Position numbers and translations under genes: made by a program. A stretch of DNA of 64,000 bases from Enoplolaimus lenunculus (Eukaryota; Nematoda; Enoplea; Enoplida; Thoracostomopsidae): contig JASANG010001457.1 of the NCBI GenBank assembly GCA_030248215.1, forward strand, positions 1-64,000, given 5' to 3'. The notes beneath the pieces are model-generated. The model did not search any database. It was given only the letters and a program-made list of their open reading frames with translations, and was not told the DNA's origin. How positions within the stretch are numbered: the stretch's first letter is position 1; each line of letters starts with the position of its first letter. This document shows positions 1 to 13,138 of this stretch, piece by piece.

Positions 1-1387
1 CTCATTTCAATTTAATTGAAGTTATTAAATTCAGCTCGCGACTGATTTCTTAAGTCTGACTTAGGACTAAGGTATTTTTTGGCTCAGCCATTTCTGTATG
101 TATAAACTGTACAAATAACAATAAACCAAAACTTTAAATTGAGTTCAGTCCTGAACCGAGAGCGCTAAGAATTTTCCTGGCCTAAGAGCCATGGCTAAAA
201 TTCAGAGAAAACTTAGAATTAAACGGGACTCAAACTTTTACATAAAAACGAACAATTACTGACAAACCGAGTCTCAGAAAAATGAATAAATCGCCCTGGT
301 TCGAACCAGTGGCAAGTTAATCAAATAAAAACCTCAAAGGCTAGGATCGATCGGCCTTTCTGTTAAACGGTCCATGACCAAATAAGACAAATGACTTCAG
401 GACCAAAGAATCTCAGGAATAAAACCAAGGGGTCAAACCATACCTATGACCAAGTGTCATTAAGTTTAACCGTGAGAAAATGTTGTGAGCACACAGTTGT
501 ACTAAAATCCACGGAGAAAGAGCTAATTGTTATTGGTGTGATCTACCTACTCGCACTCGGGGTTCGCTAGAACTTAGAGCATAGGCAGGCTTAGGCGTAT
601 GACGATGTCGGGATTTTGTGACTCTCAAAACCTGATATCACGCCGGGGGACCGTCATCCTCTAGGCAAGTAGCTTACTTTGGCAGATCCACGGCCAGATT
701 CGTCCGCAGGGATACTCGTTGATCGTACCCGTAACAATATTGTGAAATGCAAATTTTAATAGCATCGTGTAAACGGATGGTAAAAAGTAACGGAAACAGA
801 AAGCGGATATTTACGTGTTGTAAAGTTTAAAAGACGGCTTTCGTTTATTCCAATACAATTGTAGTATGCAAATATTTACTGGAATTTATCAAATTTTACA
901 GAAAAAATATTGGTTTGAATGATTTTGGTCATTTTTATTACAAATTCAACAATTGCTACCTTACTGTATTGTCAAACTGAATGATTTAAAGTGATTTACA
1001 ATTAATTGTACGCATAAAAATTTTCATTTCCGTTTTTATATCGGAAACGAACACCTAATCTTCTCGGGTACACTCTTGCTGATAAAGCTGCAGGCCTTAT
1101 AGCCAGCTCAACAGTCTAGGTGCTCAAATAATTTATCGCGGAACATGCGGAAATTTTACTATACTGACAAGCGTGGTTTTACACTATTCTGGTGGGGATC
1201 ACATTTTGCTAGAGGTTTCAACCTCTACCCGGCTCCGCTGTAGCTAGAGGAACCGCTTAGCTAACTTGGTGTATTGGGTTTAATAAAGCGTTATATATTT
1301 TAAAAATAGGAGAAAATCATGAAATTAGCTTTATTAATGAAAAATTGAACTTAGCAATACAGATCACTCGGTATCTTTTTATTTTAG
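1..1387. other. 5' edge: probable intron of the GRAMD4-like gene
   Basis: No exon could be supported here. The first recognised exon starts at 1388 in phase 0 and corresponds to the middle of the protein, so this stretch should be intron and the upstream exons should lie before the window or escape recognition. It is AT-rich with no tandem array that I can see. Confidence 0.4.
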
Positions 1388-4300
1388 GTTTATATGCATG
1401 CTGTTTATCATGGACGAATATTACAGTATATATTTGCGCTAATTTTGATTCAATTGGTGCTGAATTATATAAACCAAAGGTAAGATATACGTCAAATCAT
1501 CTCTGAGCAATGCAAGTCAGTTCAGTTCAAATACTTTCAAAGATTGATTATCAAATATTGTCTTGGTCATTGATCTTCTAAACTAAATTAAAATCGTTGC
1601 ATAAGAGGTTAGTTGTATATAACCTCATTTGCTGATTTTAAGATCCGTTCCGTCTATCAATAGGTGGCTCAGTCAGTTAAGTAGTAGGCAGATTTAAACA
1701 AGCGGATTTTGTATGAATCGCTCAATAACTAAAAACTTTTACGGTTAACATTTCACAATGTTGTGACCAAATTTTTTCTGACTGTAATGTGAAACCCTCG
1801 GGCCACTGAAGGAGAAGCTAGTGATCGCTTTTCAGTTCAAAACATTCATATTGATTGTGTTGTATCATTACGCACAAACAGTCTGGACTTTATTTTTGTT
1901 TCAGAAACGCTGCAGTTGATTTATGTGTATTTCCTCGACGAAGACTCCACGAGGTAAGGAATAAAGAAATATACATTAATGAAGGTTGATTGATATTTTT
2001 AGGATATTTTTGAGAGTTGTGATTAATATTTTTCCTGAGCCCGAACACAACAAAGAAGTCTATTTTGTACCACGGTTTATTTAGCTACATTTTGCGTATT
2101 GAACTGATGCATTGACCAACTTGAGAATATAATTCAAGCGGTATGAATTGGTTTCCGCAAGCGGAATCTGTTTCGTTTGACACCTGCAATCATAATATTT
2201 ATCGGAGTGTTGCGCAAAAATTTCTAAAGTGAATATTTACGCAACACCAATTTCCACAACAACACTTGCTCAACAGTCTGGTTGAAGGAGGGCCGAAAGT
2301 ATTTAGCGCCACTCCTAAAGATAGTTTGGTCCACAGAAGAATAAGGACTGTGTTATACTTGCAGTGTGCCGCCACACGTCGCGAAATAGAGATAGCAACG
2401 CACAGCGTCGTGCAGCGGTGCGTGGCACCGTCCGAAACAGTAAAGTGTAACGCAACCGTTAGTCTCTGTAGGCGCTGTAATGAAAAGATGTGCTGGCGGG
2501 GCGGCAGTAGCTAAAACCTTTAGTCCAAGCACACGTTTTGTACATCTGGTTCAACTTTAATACATCCCCATCAATTTATATTAAATTTTACAGGAACAAA
2601 TCCTGGGCAATAGACATTCTGCTATAATGGAACGAGGAAGCAGCCTGGTTGTGTTGCTTGTCAAAAACAGTCAGGTTTGGCAGCAGTTTATTTTTACAAA
2701 ACAACAAACCCGTAGCCACTAGCCAGCTCAGCTTCTTAGGGCGGAAAAAAATTTTCCAGAGGGATATATAAGGATTTTCGGTGACTTACAAGCAAACAAA
2801 AAATTTCCTAGTTGGATTGCATAATTTTTTCAGAGACAGTTGAGACGCCCTGACCCCCTCCGGCTACGGGCCTGCAGAACAGTTATAGCATACAGCTTGT
2901 TCGAGTGAAAAGCGTGTCTCAAGTCTCTTTAACGAGCTTATTTCCATAACATTTTCTGGGGCACGCCGGCTACCCCCTTTGCGACGAGTTTACCCTTCTT
3001 AATTTGCGGAATCAATATAAGTGAGCTTGATAGTAATTCAGCACTTTTTATAATACCTCTCGTATATTCCACCCTCAAGTGCAAGCCTAATCCTAAGCCC
3101 AATGCTAAGCCACATATTAAGTATAACCAAGGCCGGAGCAGCCACCCCCCTACCCTCACTTGGGGGCTCAACCTTAATAGGTCACCAACCTAATCGAATG
3201 GAACAAAAAACCGCCGAAGTTTTGAAATATGTCTGGCTTCTCGTTCGCTTCGTTCGCGAGTTTGACACTATCCTACCTTTCCGCGATTTTTTAAATGGCT
3301 ATAGACGTTACACAGGCGTTACAATAACAACCATGCTGCTAAATGTTATGCCAACAAATTTTCTCGCTCGCTACACTCGCTGGCTTATAATTTTACTTAA
3401 GATAAGATAACTCTCATGAAATGAAATAATAAAAAAGTAATAAAAGAAATCTTTGAGTGAGGTGTGCCGTGTATTGTCTCCCTGCTTTGAGTATATGAAG
3501 ATTGTGAAAGGTTTTACCTAAAATAAGAGCTGTTTAATAGCTAGCTACTTTAAATGTAAATGTCGAAAATTTCGCTCTGCGCGCGAAGTGTGAATCATTT
3601 TAAAAATGGCTTAACTTCCTAGATCCATCATTTTGCAACTTTTGTATGAATCTGGTTTTAAGGGTGTTACCACAGCTATCAAACACGAGCGTGAGCTCGG
3701 TCAATCTAAGATCAAACACGAATAAATTCTGTATCCGCATCTACGCTGGACGCCCACGTTGGAGTTTGGGGGCCTACCCTGCAGATTGTGGGCACCCTGG
3801 AGTTTGGGGGGCCACCCTGCAGTTTGGATGGGCACCCTGGAGTTTGGGAGCCCACCCCTGTCTGCTCCGGCACTGAGTATAAACTATGCAACAATCGGAA
3901 GTGTACTACAGTGCATTACTCATCATGTACAATGAAAAGCTGTGTCCACAGTGCAGCGGTAAAATTCTTTCCGCGAAATAGCATAATGTTTCGAAGATTG
4001 ATATATAACTTTTCAAAAGGCGCTTCGCGTTCAGTTGTCCATGATACATTATTTGTGTTTTACGTTTCAGTTGCTTCTTGATTTACTCATCGATTGTCTA
4101 CAAAGGATACAATGGTTAGACTAAAATTTAAAAAACTTAACACAAAAATGCTAACAAATGTTGTTATTTCATTTATTTTCTTTGGTTGTTCCTAAGTTTT
4201 TTTCGACCGGATTAAATTTAACTGCGACCAGTGATGTGGACCGTTCCATACCGATTTGAAATTTCTCGACTGTTTAGGCCGCTTAAGTAATCCGGTCCGG

Positions 4301-7300
4301 TGTCACTCACAGGTATCAGACGATATCTCATATATGTTGTGTACACTTTTACTGCTGTCTGATTTCCAAGATTTAAAATCAAATTTTGTACACGAATAAT
4401 TGTTGAATGCTGTAATTTAGTTTCCTGAAAAGCTTGGATTGATTTTCTTCATTCAACAACTTTAGATTCTTTCCCGAATCAAGACTATTACAATTGTTTT
4501 CAGTAAATATTCAGTGATTAAAAAGAAAGTTGATCGACGTACGGCTACGAGAATAACGAAGAAGACATAAAATCACGTCGTTAGACGTTGCTGAAGGTGG
4601 CAATTATTTCACTTCTAACAGTAAAAATAAACATATATAGTTTCTCGAAGCAAATTGGCCTTCGCAGTAAACATGCACCTAACGCAGACCACTGTCCATA
4701 ACTGTTTATTGTTTTAGGTTGGTTAATTGGACGAATCCAAAAATTACAGGTCAACTTTGTGTTTATTTATGCATCGGATTTATACTAGTTACATTTATGT
4801 CGACTTCCAGCTTTCTAATTCTATCAGGTCAGTCATATAAATACATATGCCGTTTTCTGAACCCCCTATATGGCCTAGTTTACTTCAGAGCCATCTTAAA
4901 GCGCCAACTACTGCTGATAACTACCGAACTAACGTTTGGCAACCAGTTTGAATCTACTTGACAACGTAAAATGACATTGTATCTTCTTGCATAATAATTG
5001 GCTGAAACTGTAAACTCATCTTTAAATGAAATGAAATTTTTGTGCTAGTTCTGTAGATTTAAGAACCTGTATGTTTCAAAAAGTATGTCTATCATATGAA
5101 TTTACCCAAAACCCTACAGCAACAAAGCTTCGTTCCTCATACTGAGTTAAATATAGCATCTTGAGTTAATTTTTCTTGCTTTTATGCAAAAATAAATTAT
5201 CTTAAATACTGTCTTAAAAACAGTACAATGTTAAAAGACGGGCTTTTTTTACAAACAATATTAGACAATTTTTCGACAGTATAAGGTTTACACTCCATCA
5301 AGTTTATTTTGCTGTTGGGTTATAATTGAATTTTTTTAATTTCAGGTTGGTTAATTGGAGTTTACATTTTTATCGGCGTATATTTGTTCGATCGGTTTCC
5401 TCGTTTGCGATGTCGTCTGGACCCGTTTGCTTGCTTTTTATACGCTCATTGCTCTTCATGCAGCTGCCGAAGGCTGTCCAACTGCAAAATCATTCCGCGT
5501 CAACAGATCGCGTCCCTGAAACCTGAGCATAAACGTTTGTCAAAAGTTTCACTTGATATATTCAATTATCAGCAAGATGTGCCATCGCAACAAGGTTCCG
5601 AATGCTTTGACGAAATTGAAAAGACATACTCGGTAAGTCTTTAAAAGCGAGAAATTTTTTTAGAAAGACGGGATTTTTCTAGGGGTGTACTGAACCCCTC
5701 CAGACCCCCTTTTTGGATACAAGTTGTTAGCTGCAATACACCACTATGGTAATTGCCATCGCAACAAGGTTCTGAATGCTTTGACGAAATTGAAAAGACA
5801 TACTCGGTAAGTCTTTAAAAGCGAGAAATTTTTTTAGAAAGACGGGATTTTTCTAGGGGTGTACTGAACCCCTCCAGACCCCTTTTTGGATACAAGTTGT
5901 TAGCTGCAATACACCACTATGGTAATTGCCATCGCAACAAGGTTCTGAATGCTTTGACGAAATTGAAAAGACATACTCGGTAAGTCTTTAAAAGCGAGAA
6001 ATTTTTTTAGAAAGACGGGATTTTTCTAGGGGTGTACTGAACCCCTCCAGACCCCTTTTTGGATACAAGTTGTTAGCTGCAATACACCACTATGGTAATA
6101 ACCGATTAGGTTAGTGAAGATGAGTCTGAATATACGAATAGTGATAGCTAATTTTACGCGATCGGGTCGTAGGCCAAATTTCTGTACTGTGGTCTAAGTC
6201 GTTATACATCTTATACATAGGTAATGTTATTGTCAAGTTTGTAGTGAACTTTGTATGGTCAGGGCATCGGTTATCTACTATAATTGAGAGTAATTCACAT
6301 TTGTACATTCTAATTAGTAATTTTGAACTTATCCATTTATGGACTCTTATTTATGGATATAGACTCCTGTTAATACAGAGTCCAAAAATGGGATCCAACT
6401 CTCACTACGTTTTTCACTGTTTGTTAAAATAGCTTAATTTCTAGGTTCCTAGCGATCTAAACGATACATCTTTTGAAAACCGGCCAGTTTCAACGCTAAA
6501 TAATGAAAATAAGCAACAAACTATAAACGGAATCAACTGCTTAATTGAGTCCAGTCAAAGAATGTGCGATATACCGGCGTTGTTAGCGCCACAGAAGCCT
6601 TTATGCGTTTATCCCATAAGCGGTAAATGGATTATTCTTGAATATGTTCTTTGTGGGCTGTCGTTGCAATTTCATATTTTTCATTTTGTTGTATGTAACT
6701 AATTTTTTTAAACCTTTTCCGCATAAAGTATGCTTCAAGCAACCGTTGCGCTAATGAAGTATAGCGATTGCGGCCCACGTTACTTTAAGAGGCGTCCAGG
6801 TTTCTGGTGGGTCTATAAAAGAGTAGGTTTAGATTCTAGATTACATTTTTTGCTTAGGCTAAGGCTTAGGTTTAGGCTTAGGCTTAGAAACTCTTTTTTG
6901 CAACGCTTAAGCTTAGGCGTAGGCTTAGGAATACGCTTTTATGCTATAATAATACGGTTCATTTCCAAACCGCAGTTGGTGTAACTGTAGTTGTGCAAAT
7001 TCATACCTAAAAGTTTTATATAGAATTATGCAAATTCATCCTTTTGATGTGCAAATTCATACCTAAAAGTTTTATATAGAATTATGCAAATTCATCCTTT
7101 TGATGTGCAATTTCATACCTAAAAGTTTTATATAGAATTATGCAAATTCATCCTTTTGATGTGCAATTTCATACCTAAAAGTTTTATATAGAATTATGCA
7201 AATTCATCCTTTTGATGTGCAATTTCATACCTAAAAGTTTTATATAGAATTATGCAAATTCATCCTTTTGATGTGCAATTTCATACCTAAAAGTTTTATA

Positions 7301-10300
7301 TAGAATTATGCAAATTCATCCTTTTGATGTGCAATTTCATACCTAAAAGTTTTATATAGAATTATGCAAATTCATCCTTTTGATGTGCAATTTCATACCG
7401 AGCGCGGTATGGAAACTAAAAGTTTTATATAGAATTATCAAATTCATCCTTTTATGTGCAATTTCATACTAAAAGTTTTATATAGCATTATGCAAACAAA
7501 AGAAAAAAACCGCGCCGATGGTAAGCACGTCTTTGAGTTTTCAAATCTATTTTGCTGTTCACATAGTCTTGTTTTCAACTGCTAGTGGCTGCTAACGCTG
7601 GCGCGTGTGCCTAAGTCCAACTCGGCTATTAAACGCAATCTTCATGTTAGAAATCAGTATAATTGTAAAAATTCGCATGTATGAAAGAGATAAAAGTACA
7701 TTTAGGTCATGTTAATAGAAGCAATTTGCATTTTGCAATAGTATTGTGCAATTTTGATGTTGCGTCCATTTTTGGTGACAATTTCCAACTGGTAGTCTAA
7801 GTCCCGTTATGGTGTAACAGGTGTGTCTTTCTTAGAACTTAAATAGGACGATTATTAAGGTGACATTTTAAACAACTGGGCACATTTGATGTATTTCTTG
7901 TTGTGCCAATGTGTAGAACAGGGCCGTAACAGTAATATAGACATATTCCAATGCCTATGCCTAGGCAAAAAAATTAGTCTAAAGCGTAGGCTGACTCTAT
8001 TGCAGACGCGCAGAAAGACGTTCCGCCACTGATCTATACATGGGCTCGTTGTTGTAAACATTGCTAATTGTTCAATATTTCTTTTTAGAGCACAAAGCAT
8101 ATATTCTTGACAAACAGTTGTGTTTTCCTCAAGCAATCTGTTCTGGAAAAATTCTGCTTTATCATTCGTAAGTTATCCCATTGTTCGTTATGGACCAACA
8201 TTTCAAAACCGAATAATGGAACGCCAAACGAGGGTACCAGCTGGACCGAGATCAAAGAAAAAAACAAAAACTCAGACGGATTTTAATTTTTGTAAATAGA
8301 GCGCTAAATTCAACCGCAGTTTAAATTTGAACTTTTCTTTACTGTAGTATTATCGATTGCAAATACATAAAGATTTGAGTGATAAATGAATCTCTTACGC
8401 ATGTTCCACACCACAAAGCCCTTGCATATATAATAAATGTTTCACAGACGTATAAAATTGTCTACAGGCGTCTGCAATTTCGCTACAAACGCCGAAACAC
8501 TGCGGCAGGCATGAATGAATCAAAGACGATCGCCTATACCTCGATAGTAACTGCTTCGAAGGTAAGCACAATGTTAAGAGTTTGTGTTGCAATTATTAAT
8601 GAATTTAACCACATTGTAATCGAGTGTTTGCGCTTTACAGAACGAAAAATCCTTGGTATATTTTAGTTTTTTTCAGTTTTTAATGGTTTTGAGTACTGGC
8701 GAGATCAAAGGTTCAGAAAAAATTCAAAGTACTAAGTAACTACGATTGCTGCTTAACTGCTATTAGATTCTCAAATGTATGTAGCATCTATTGCCTGTTG
8801 GTGAAAAGTCGCGTAACTTTTCGACTATGGAATATTGAGCTTGGAAATTATCGCATTACTTGAATTAAATTTGCATTGCTACTGAATTGGAGTTCAGGTC
8901 CACAAACGTCGCCGGTTCGCTTGTTTAAAAAACGTGTTGCTAACTGGTAATAAGTAGTCATATTCATCGCACCGCAAAAAAAAGAGCCGGTCCATGGCCC
9001 GACAGTGGACCGTCGACCGGACTGCATAATGCAAGCCTGACCAATAGCAGTCAATAACGGACCGGTCTGTATCGCCAGCGGCCAAGGCTCTCACGAATAG
9101 CTTAATTACTGAAAAGTTGCAATTTTACGACTTTGATCTTTGACTCTAAATTTGTCAATGTAGGGCATCGCTCCTAAGTTCTCTTAAAACGTATATTTTG
9201 CGTTCAGCAATGTCTCGTTTAGAAAATTTTGGCTATTAAGTAATGGAAACCATTCAAGTGCAATTTTAAACATATTTATTACCAGTCATCATTTTAATAC
9301 CTCAGTGTCAGATCGCACCGCAACGGTTTGAATCGGGTCAACTCTCGGCGGTGTTTGATTGGCCCAACCCTGACCGCAACATTGGGCAGATTGGTCCGTT
9401 ACAGAATTGCAGATCAGTCCTGTCCGGTCCACATCACTAGTGATCGGTGCTATACGCAGTTGAGAACAAAGCTCTAGGTCTCAAGATCAATATATCTTCA
9501 TTGGTGGACAAAGATATAAAATAGACATGTAATCAGATTTAGATGTCAATTTTCAAAGCATTTACGGCAAATATCTTTAAGTTAATTGTGTCTGGTGTCA
9601 ATGTTTTTTACAGACAACAGTATCGAAAAGTATCAACGCGTTACTTAAACTTTTACCAACAAGCAACGCTGCCATATCGCTAATACTAACTGATCGGCTT
9701 GAAGTAAGAAGATTGCTTTTGCGTATAATTACATTGCTGTTTGTGCATTTAGTTCACCTTTGGTGGTAACTTTTATTCCGCACTTATCCCATATAGCAGA
9801 TTACTGTCTGCATTCGAAAAGTATGATTGTTTAATGTTCCCTACTAAGGATAACCTATGTTTGTTAAACAAATCTCAAACACTCTGTTTTTTCTAAAAGT
9901 GTACTTTTAGTAGAAAATACTAAGTCACTGACATGGGGCATAGCTAGGATTTTTTTCGAATGGAGATAACTACGCGTGAACGGTTTTTGCGAGGTAGCGG
10001 AACAAGTGCGAAAAAATTTTGACGTATGCACGTTATTTTGTAGCCTATAAAAGGTTCTTTTTTGTTGTTCAGAAATTTTGAAGGTTACGACTTAGCTAAG
10101 TACTTAAGCAGCACAACTTGACTGTATAGTTAAGTAAGATTTCAGAAACCCAGTCATTGACAGAACTAAGATTGTTAAAGTTGTATCACTTAATGATAAT
10201 ACTATCATTGCTTATGTTGTATAATAAAATATAGCTTCGATGATTCAACCAGGAAATCAACTGGCCCGGAATCTGAGGCCGACAAATTTATTTGCTGCCG

Positions 10301-10765
10301 GAACCATAGCTCTTATGGTAGTGCATATTTGTGTTACTATGTTCAGACTGTCTTTGTATTAACATTGCCCATTCGGTTACTAGCATTTTAAGCGTTTATT
10401 CTTGCTTCTCACACAATTGCGACATTATGACAGTTCGAATACCGCGTCAAAAATCTTGGAAAGGCTCTTGCACATTTTCTTGCACCACATTTACGCAATA
10501 CGCATAAACCGTGGTATAAGTAAAAGTGCTTACTTATGCCTAAGCCTAAACCTCGACCTAATCTTTTGCACCAGGCTTTGGCTTTGTCAAAACCGAAGGC
10601 TAAGAGCCTTAACCATAATGTGAAAGAAGTGCTGCCACACTTGTCATATTTTAATTATTTCTATTTCAGCCGCTGATATTTTTCGGATTGTCAGACCGCG
10701 ACAGATTTTTCGAACAACTGGTTGACATTGGCTTATCTGTTGGAGCGAATTGGGCATTACAGTGA
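1388..10765 (+). CDS. GRAMD4: GRAMD4-like GRAM-domain membrane protein (5'-partial, 11 exons)
   Basis: Exons: 1388-1479, 1905-1953, 2594-2674, 4071-4114, 4718-4827, 5346-5632, 6445-6622, 8089-8167, 8468-8561, 9614-9703 and 10670-10765 (TGA). All introns are GT-AG, every junction keeps phase, and the sum is 1200 nt (399 residues). Exon 1 begins VYMHAVYHG and continues as a hydrophobic helix ending LNYI, like the GRAMD4 segment VYMNAVWHG...LNYL. Exon 5 reads WTNPKITGQL (family WVQPEITQKL) followed by a hydrophobic helix. Exon 6 opens GWLIGVYIFIGVYLF and continues RFPRLR (family RCPRLR). Exons 8-11 (about residues 281-399) form the GRAM domain: GKILLYHS, LLKLLPTSN, then PLIFFGLSDRDRFFEQL, matching family PLVFGAMVHRDEAFETIL. 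Known for the family: GRAMD4 is an ER/mitochondrial pro-apoptotic membrane protein; the function here is inferred. The N-terminal coiled-coil part is not in view. Exon 3 (donor GTTTGG) and exon 4 (donor GTTAGA) are the least certain. Introns host several MITEs. Confidence 0.8.
2705..2874. mobile_element. hAT-type MITE, CAGGCCCGTAGCC family
   Basis: Inverted ends CAAACCCGTAGCC and GGCTACGGGCCTG bound about 170 bp with no coding capacity. The flanking 8-mers CAAAACAA and CAGAACAG agree at 6 of 8 bases, as an aged 8-bp target duplication would. It lies in intron 3 of the GRAMD4-like gene, 30 bp after exon 3. Confidence 0.65.
3745..3866. repeat. short degenerate tandem repeat (CCCTGGAGTTTGGG)
   Basis: About four imperfect roughly 30-bp units around CCCTGGAGTTTGGGGG sit inside intron 3. 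The unit end CACCCCTGTCTGCTCCGGCA recurs in similar form near 15560-15590, so it belongs to a dispersed family. Confidence 0.5.
5581..6101 (+). repeat. triplicated exon end plus donor (about 174-bp unit, 3 copies)
   Basis: Units start at 5581, 5755 and 5928. Each holds the last 52 nt of GRAMD4-like exon 6, its GTAAGT donor and about 120 nt of intron. Copies are nearly identical, so the expansion is recent. Only the first copy is joined to the rest of the exon; the other two lack an obvious polypyrimidine acceptor in front of the exon fragment and are probably intronic duplicates. Confidence 0.9.
6772..6955. mobile_element. hAT-type MITE with telomere-like core (worn right end)
   Basis: The left end GGCCCACGTTACTTTAAGAG matches the terminal repeat of the well-preserved copies at 36683 and 41189. 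The core has several TTAGGC/TTAGGT units (about 6850-6925). The right terminal repeat is not recognisable. It lies in intron 7 of the GRAMD4-like gene. Confidence 0.7.
6993..7497. repeat. 56-bp minisatellite, about 9 copies
   Basis: The unit contains CAAATTCATCCTTTTGATG and TACCTAAAAGTTTTATATAG with a 56-bp period (starts at 7025, 7081, 7137 and so on). Middle copies are almost identical. One late copy carries a short insert near 7398, and the last copies have small deletions. It is intronic. Confidence 0.95.
7904..8045. mobile_element. hAT-type MITE, CCATGTATAGAACAGG family
   Basis: The ends CCAATGTGTAGAACAGGG and GATCTATACATGGG are inverted. The core has CCTATGCCTAGGC telomere-like units and the family segment ATTAGTCTAAAGCGTAGG. 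The flanking 8-mers TCTTGTTG and CGTTGTTG match at 6 of 8. It ends 43 bp before GRAMD4-like exon 8. Confidence 0.7.
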
Positions 10766-12225
10766 AAATGAATTATCAGTTTTTAGGCCATTAAACGGAC
10801 AGCAGTCTCAAAGTGTTTTCTACAGATGTCCAATAGACATGCACAAGAAACGTAACAACACTACTCTCTAAAAATTTAAACTTAAATTATGTTTAACTAA
10901 ACTTGAATATCAATTTAAGTAAAACTTAAAAGGCTGGACGGACTAACTAAACTAGAATTTTAAGTTAACTTAAACTAACGTGCTTTTAAGTTTAACACGA
11001 GTTTAAGTAAACTTATTTTTAGATTAAAGTAACAAGTGCTGCCTTGTATCTAAGAGCTCAATAAGGTTGGCTTAAACATAAAATATGTAAGATTTCGATA
11101 GAGTTTAAGCGTAATCCATCCTGTTAGTTTACTTAATCTAAAAAGTTAGTTTAATACTGGTGGATTAGCTTAAAAGCTCTTAAATCAAGTTAGTTGAAGC
11201 TTTTAGGGAGTACATTTTGGAATTGTATTAATCATAAACATAAATATCTAGAACAAGCGAAAATGACGGCGTACCCAACGATCGGAGCGGAAGAACATTT
11301 TTTCAACTTCAAGCCAAAGTTGGTTTACTTTGAACCACACTTTTTCCGTTTTATTCAACTCGTTATTTTTGAAAATATTGTTAAAAACCGTTTTGAGAGC
11401 TTTGCAGTATCTTTACATGATCGCTGAACTATTTTTTGGCGTCTCAATAATAGTTGAGACAGGCACACAAACTACACACAAGAGCAATCTGACACTTGCA
11501 AAAATACTCATAAATTATTGAAATTTAGGCGTTGTTTAACTAAAAATGATTCCATTTAAAAAACTTTTGCTTGAAAATTTATTTTTTAAAATTCTCTTAA
11601 TTGAACGCTAAATTTGTTTTTGGCGAGTTCAAGTCTCATGAGTGGGAATTATAATCAAGTTACATGGTAATCAAGCAGTATAACATGTCCAAAGTGATAA
11701 GGTTAACATTCTTATTTCGATTCCACTTCGGCAAAAAAATTTCGTTCCGCTTCTGAATAAAGTTTGTTCTGGTTCGAAACCTGCCAGCAAATATACACTG
11801 TTCAAGTTTTCCATAATTTTTATAACATCCCAATGAACTTTTTATGTCATAGATTGATAACATTTTGGATTAATGAAAGTTCCCAATAAGACATCAATTA
11901 ATGTTCACCATAAGTGTATAAAGTCAATCACAACGAATAAGCGGAAAACTAAAAATAGCCGGGCTAGAAATTATGTTATTTGATACCTGCGCCATTTTTA
12001 TGCGTTTCAGACACTGAACAAAACCTTCATATTAAATTTTGTTTTTCAGTTCATGAAATTTTGGCGTAAATAAAAACTTATGGATTTAAGACCAGGCTTC
12101 ATTTAAATCCTCTTAATAAACATCATATATAGCGAAGGTTTCGATTAGCAAAGTTTAATTTTAGCTTATGAAAACTTTTAATAAACAAAGATATGTTCCA
12201 GTCCCAACAGTGAATATCAGAGCGA
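10766..12225. other. gene-free stretch with an ACTTAAA-rich repeat
   Basis: No exon is supported. From about 10870 to 11200 the sequence is built from TTTAAGTTTAA / ACTTAAACT words in both orientations, suggesting an old low-complexity element. The rest is plain AT-rich DNA. Confidence 0.5.
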
Positions 12226-12655
12226 TACTGTATTGACCCGAAAAAGAGGGGGAGGGGTAATAAGAGGGGTCCCCATTTTGAGTCAGAATCAATTGGAGTC
12301 CGTATCCCTAATAGGAGTCCGTAAGCAGACAGAGTCTCTAAACCCTAATTAGAGTCCATAAATGTCAGTATAAATGACTCCAGGCCAAATAATTTGAGTT
12401 CGGAACTTTAAAGCGTACTTAAATTTTGAAAGTACATTCCTAAGTATAACCTTCTATTATCGCTCAAGCTATTGACACAATACAAATAAACGTTTAATTC
12501 AACGGATAATTGTGGTACCGGGTATATATCAGTAACGAAGGGCGGCGGAGCTTGGGTTAAAAATAAAGAACAGTCCGTTACCGAATAACAAGTGGGGATA
12601 CCCTCTGGAGAGGCCAAATAAATATCAGTCCCCTCTTATTCGGGTCACTATAGTA
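12226..12655. mobile_element. TA-flanked MITE, CTGTAGTGACCCGAATAAG family
   Basis: The left end is TACTGTATTGACCCGAAAAA and the right end CTTATTCGGGTCACTATAGTA, about 430 bp. Sister copies lie at 49083-49530 and 51234-51680 with a shared interior (GAGTCCGTA, CCTAATTAGAGTC). The ends are flanked by TA, which fits a Tc1/mariner-type mover. No coding capacity. Confidence 0.85.
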
Positions 12656-13138
12656 CCTTTGTTAAAAACTTACGTAATAGCCTACTGAGCTGTCTCGGTG
12701 AAATCATTAGAACGTATTTTTCGTGTCTTTTCATTCGTTATGACATGATGAGATGTATATTTTCGACATTTCAAATATAGATGGGCATATCCAGATATGA
12801 AAAACATCCCGATATGCATCGAAGTCAAATATGTACCCTGGATATCCGAAATGCTGAGAACCTTGGGACCTTAAAAATCGCATTTTTGAAAAATTCAAAT
12901 TTAGGCATGGAATGATCAGGGGAGATCATGAGAAGCTCAAATATGCCCAATTCTTTTAAATCGGACGAGTTTTGGGTAAACGCGGGATCGGGGGATAGTG
13001 GAATAAATCCAAAAAATTCTGTATTCAAAACTCTTCAGAATGTTGAACTAAATTCTTAATTTTTGTGAGTAGATTTAGCTGTTGAAAATACATTTTTGGT
13101 TTCGCAGTAGCCCGTACGATCACAAAAAATGAAAGTGT

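Noticed and set aside
1991-2040. Possible exon after TTTTTTAG (DIFESCD)
   Set aside because: It runs into a stop within eight codons with no good donor.
8448-8467. Alternative start of GRAMD4-like exon 9 at 8448 (phase 0)
   Set aside because: Exon 8 ends in phase 2, and only the acceptor before 8468 keeps the frame.
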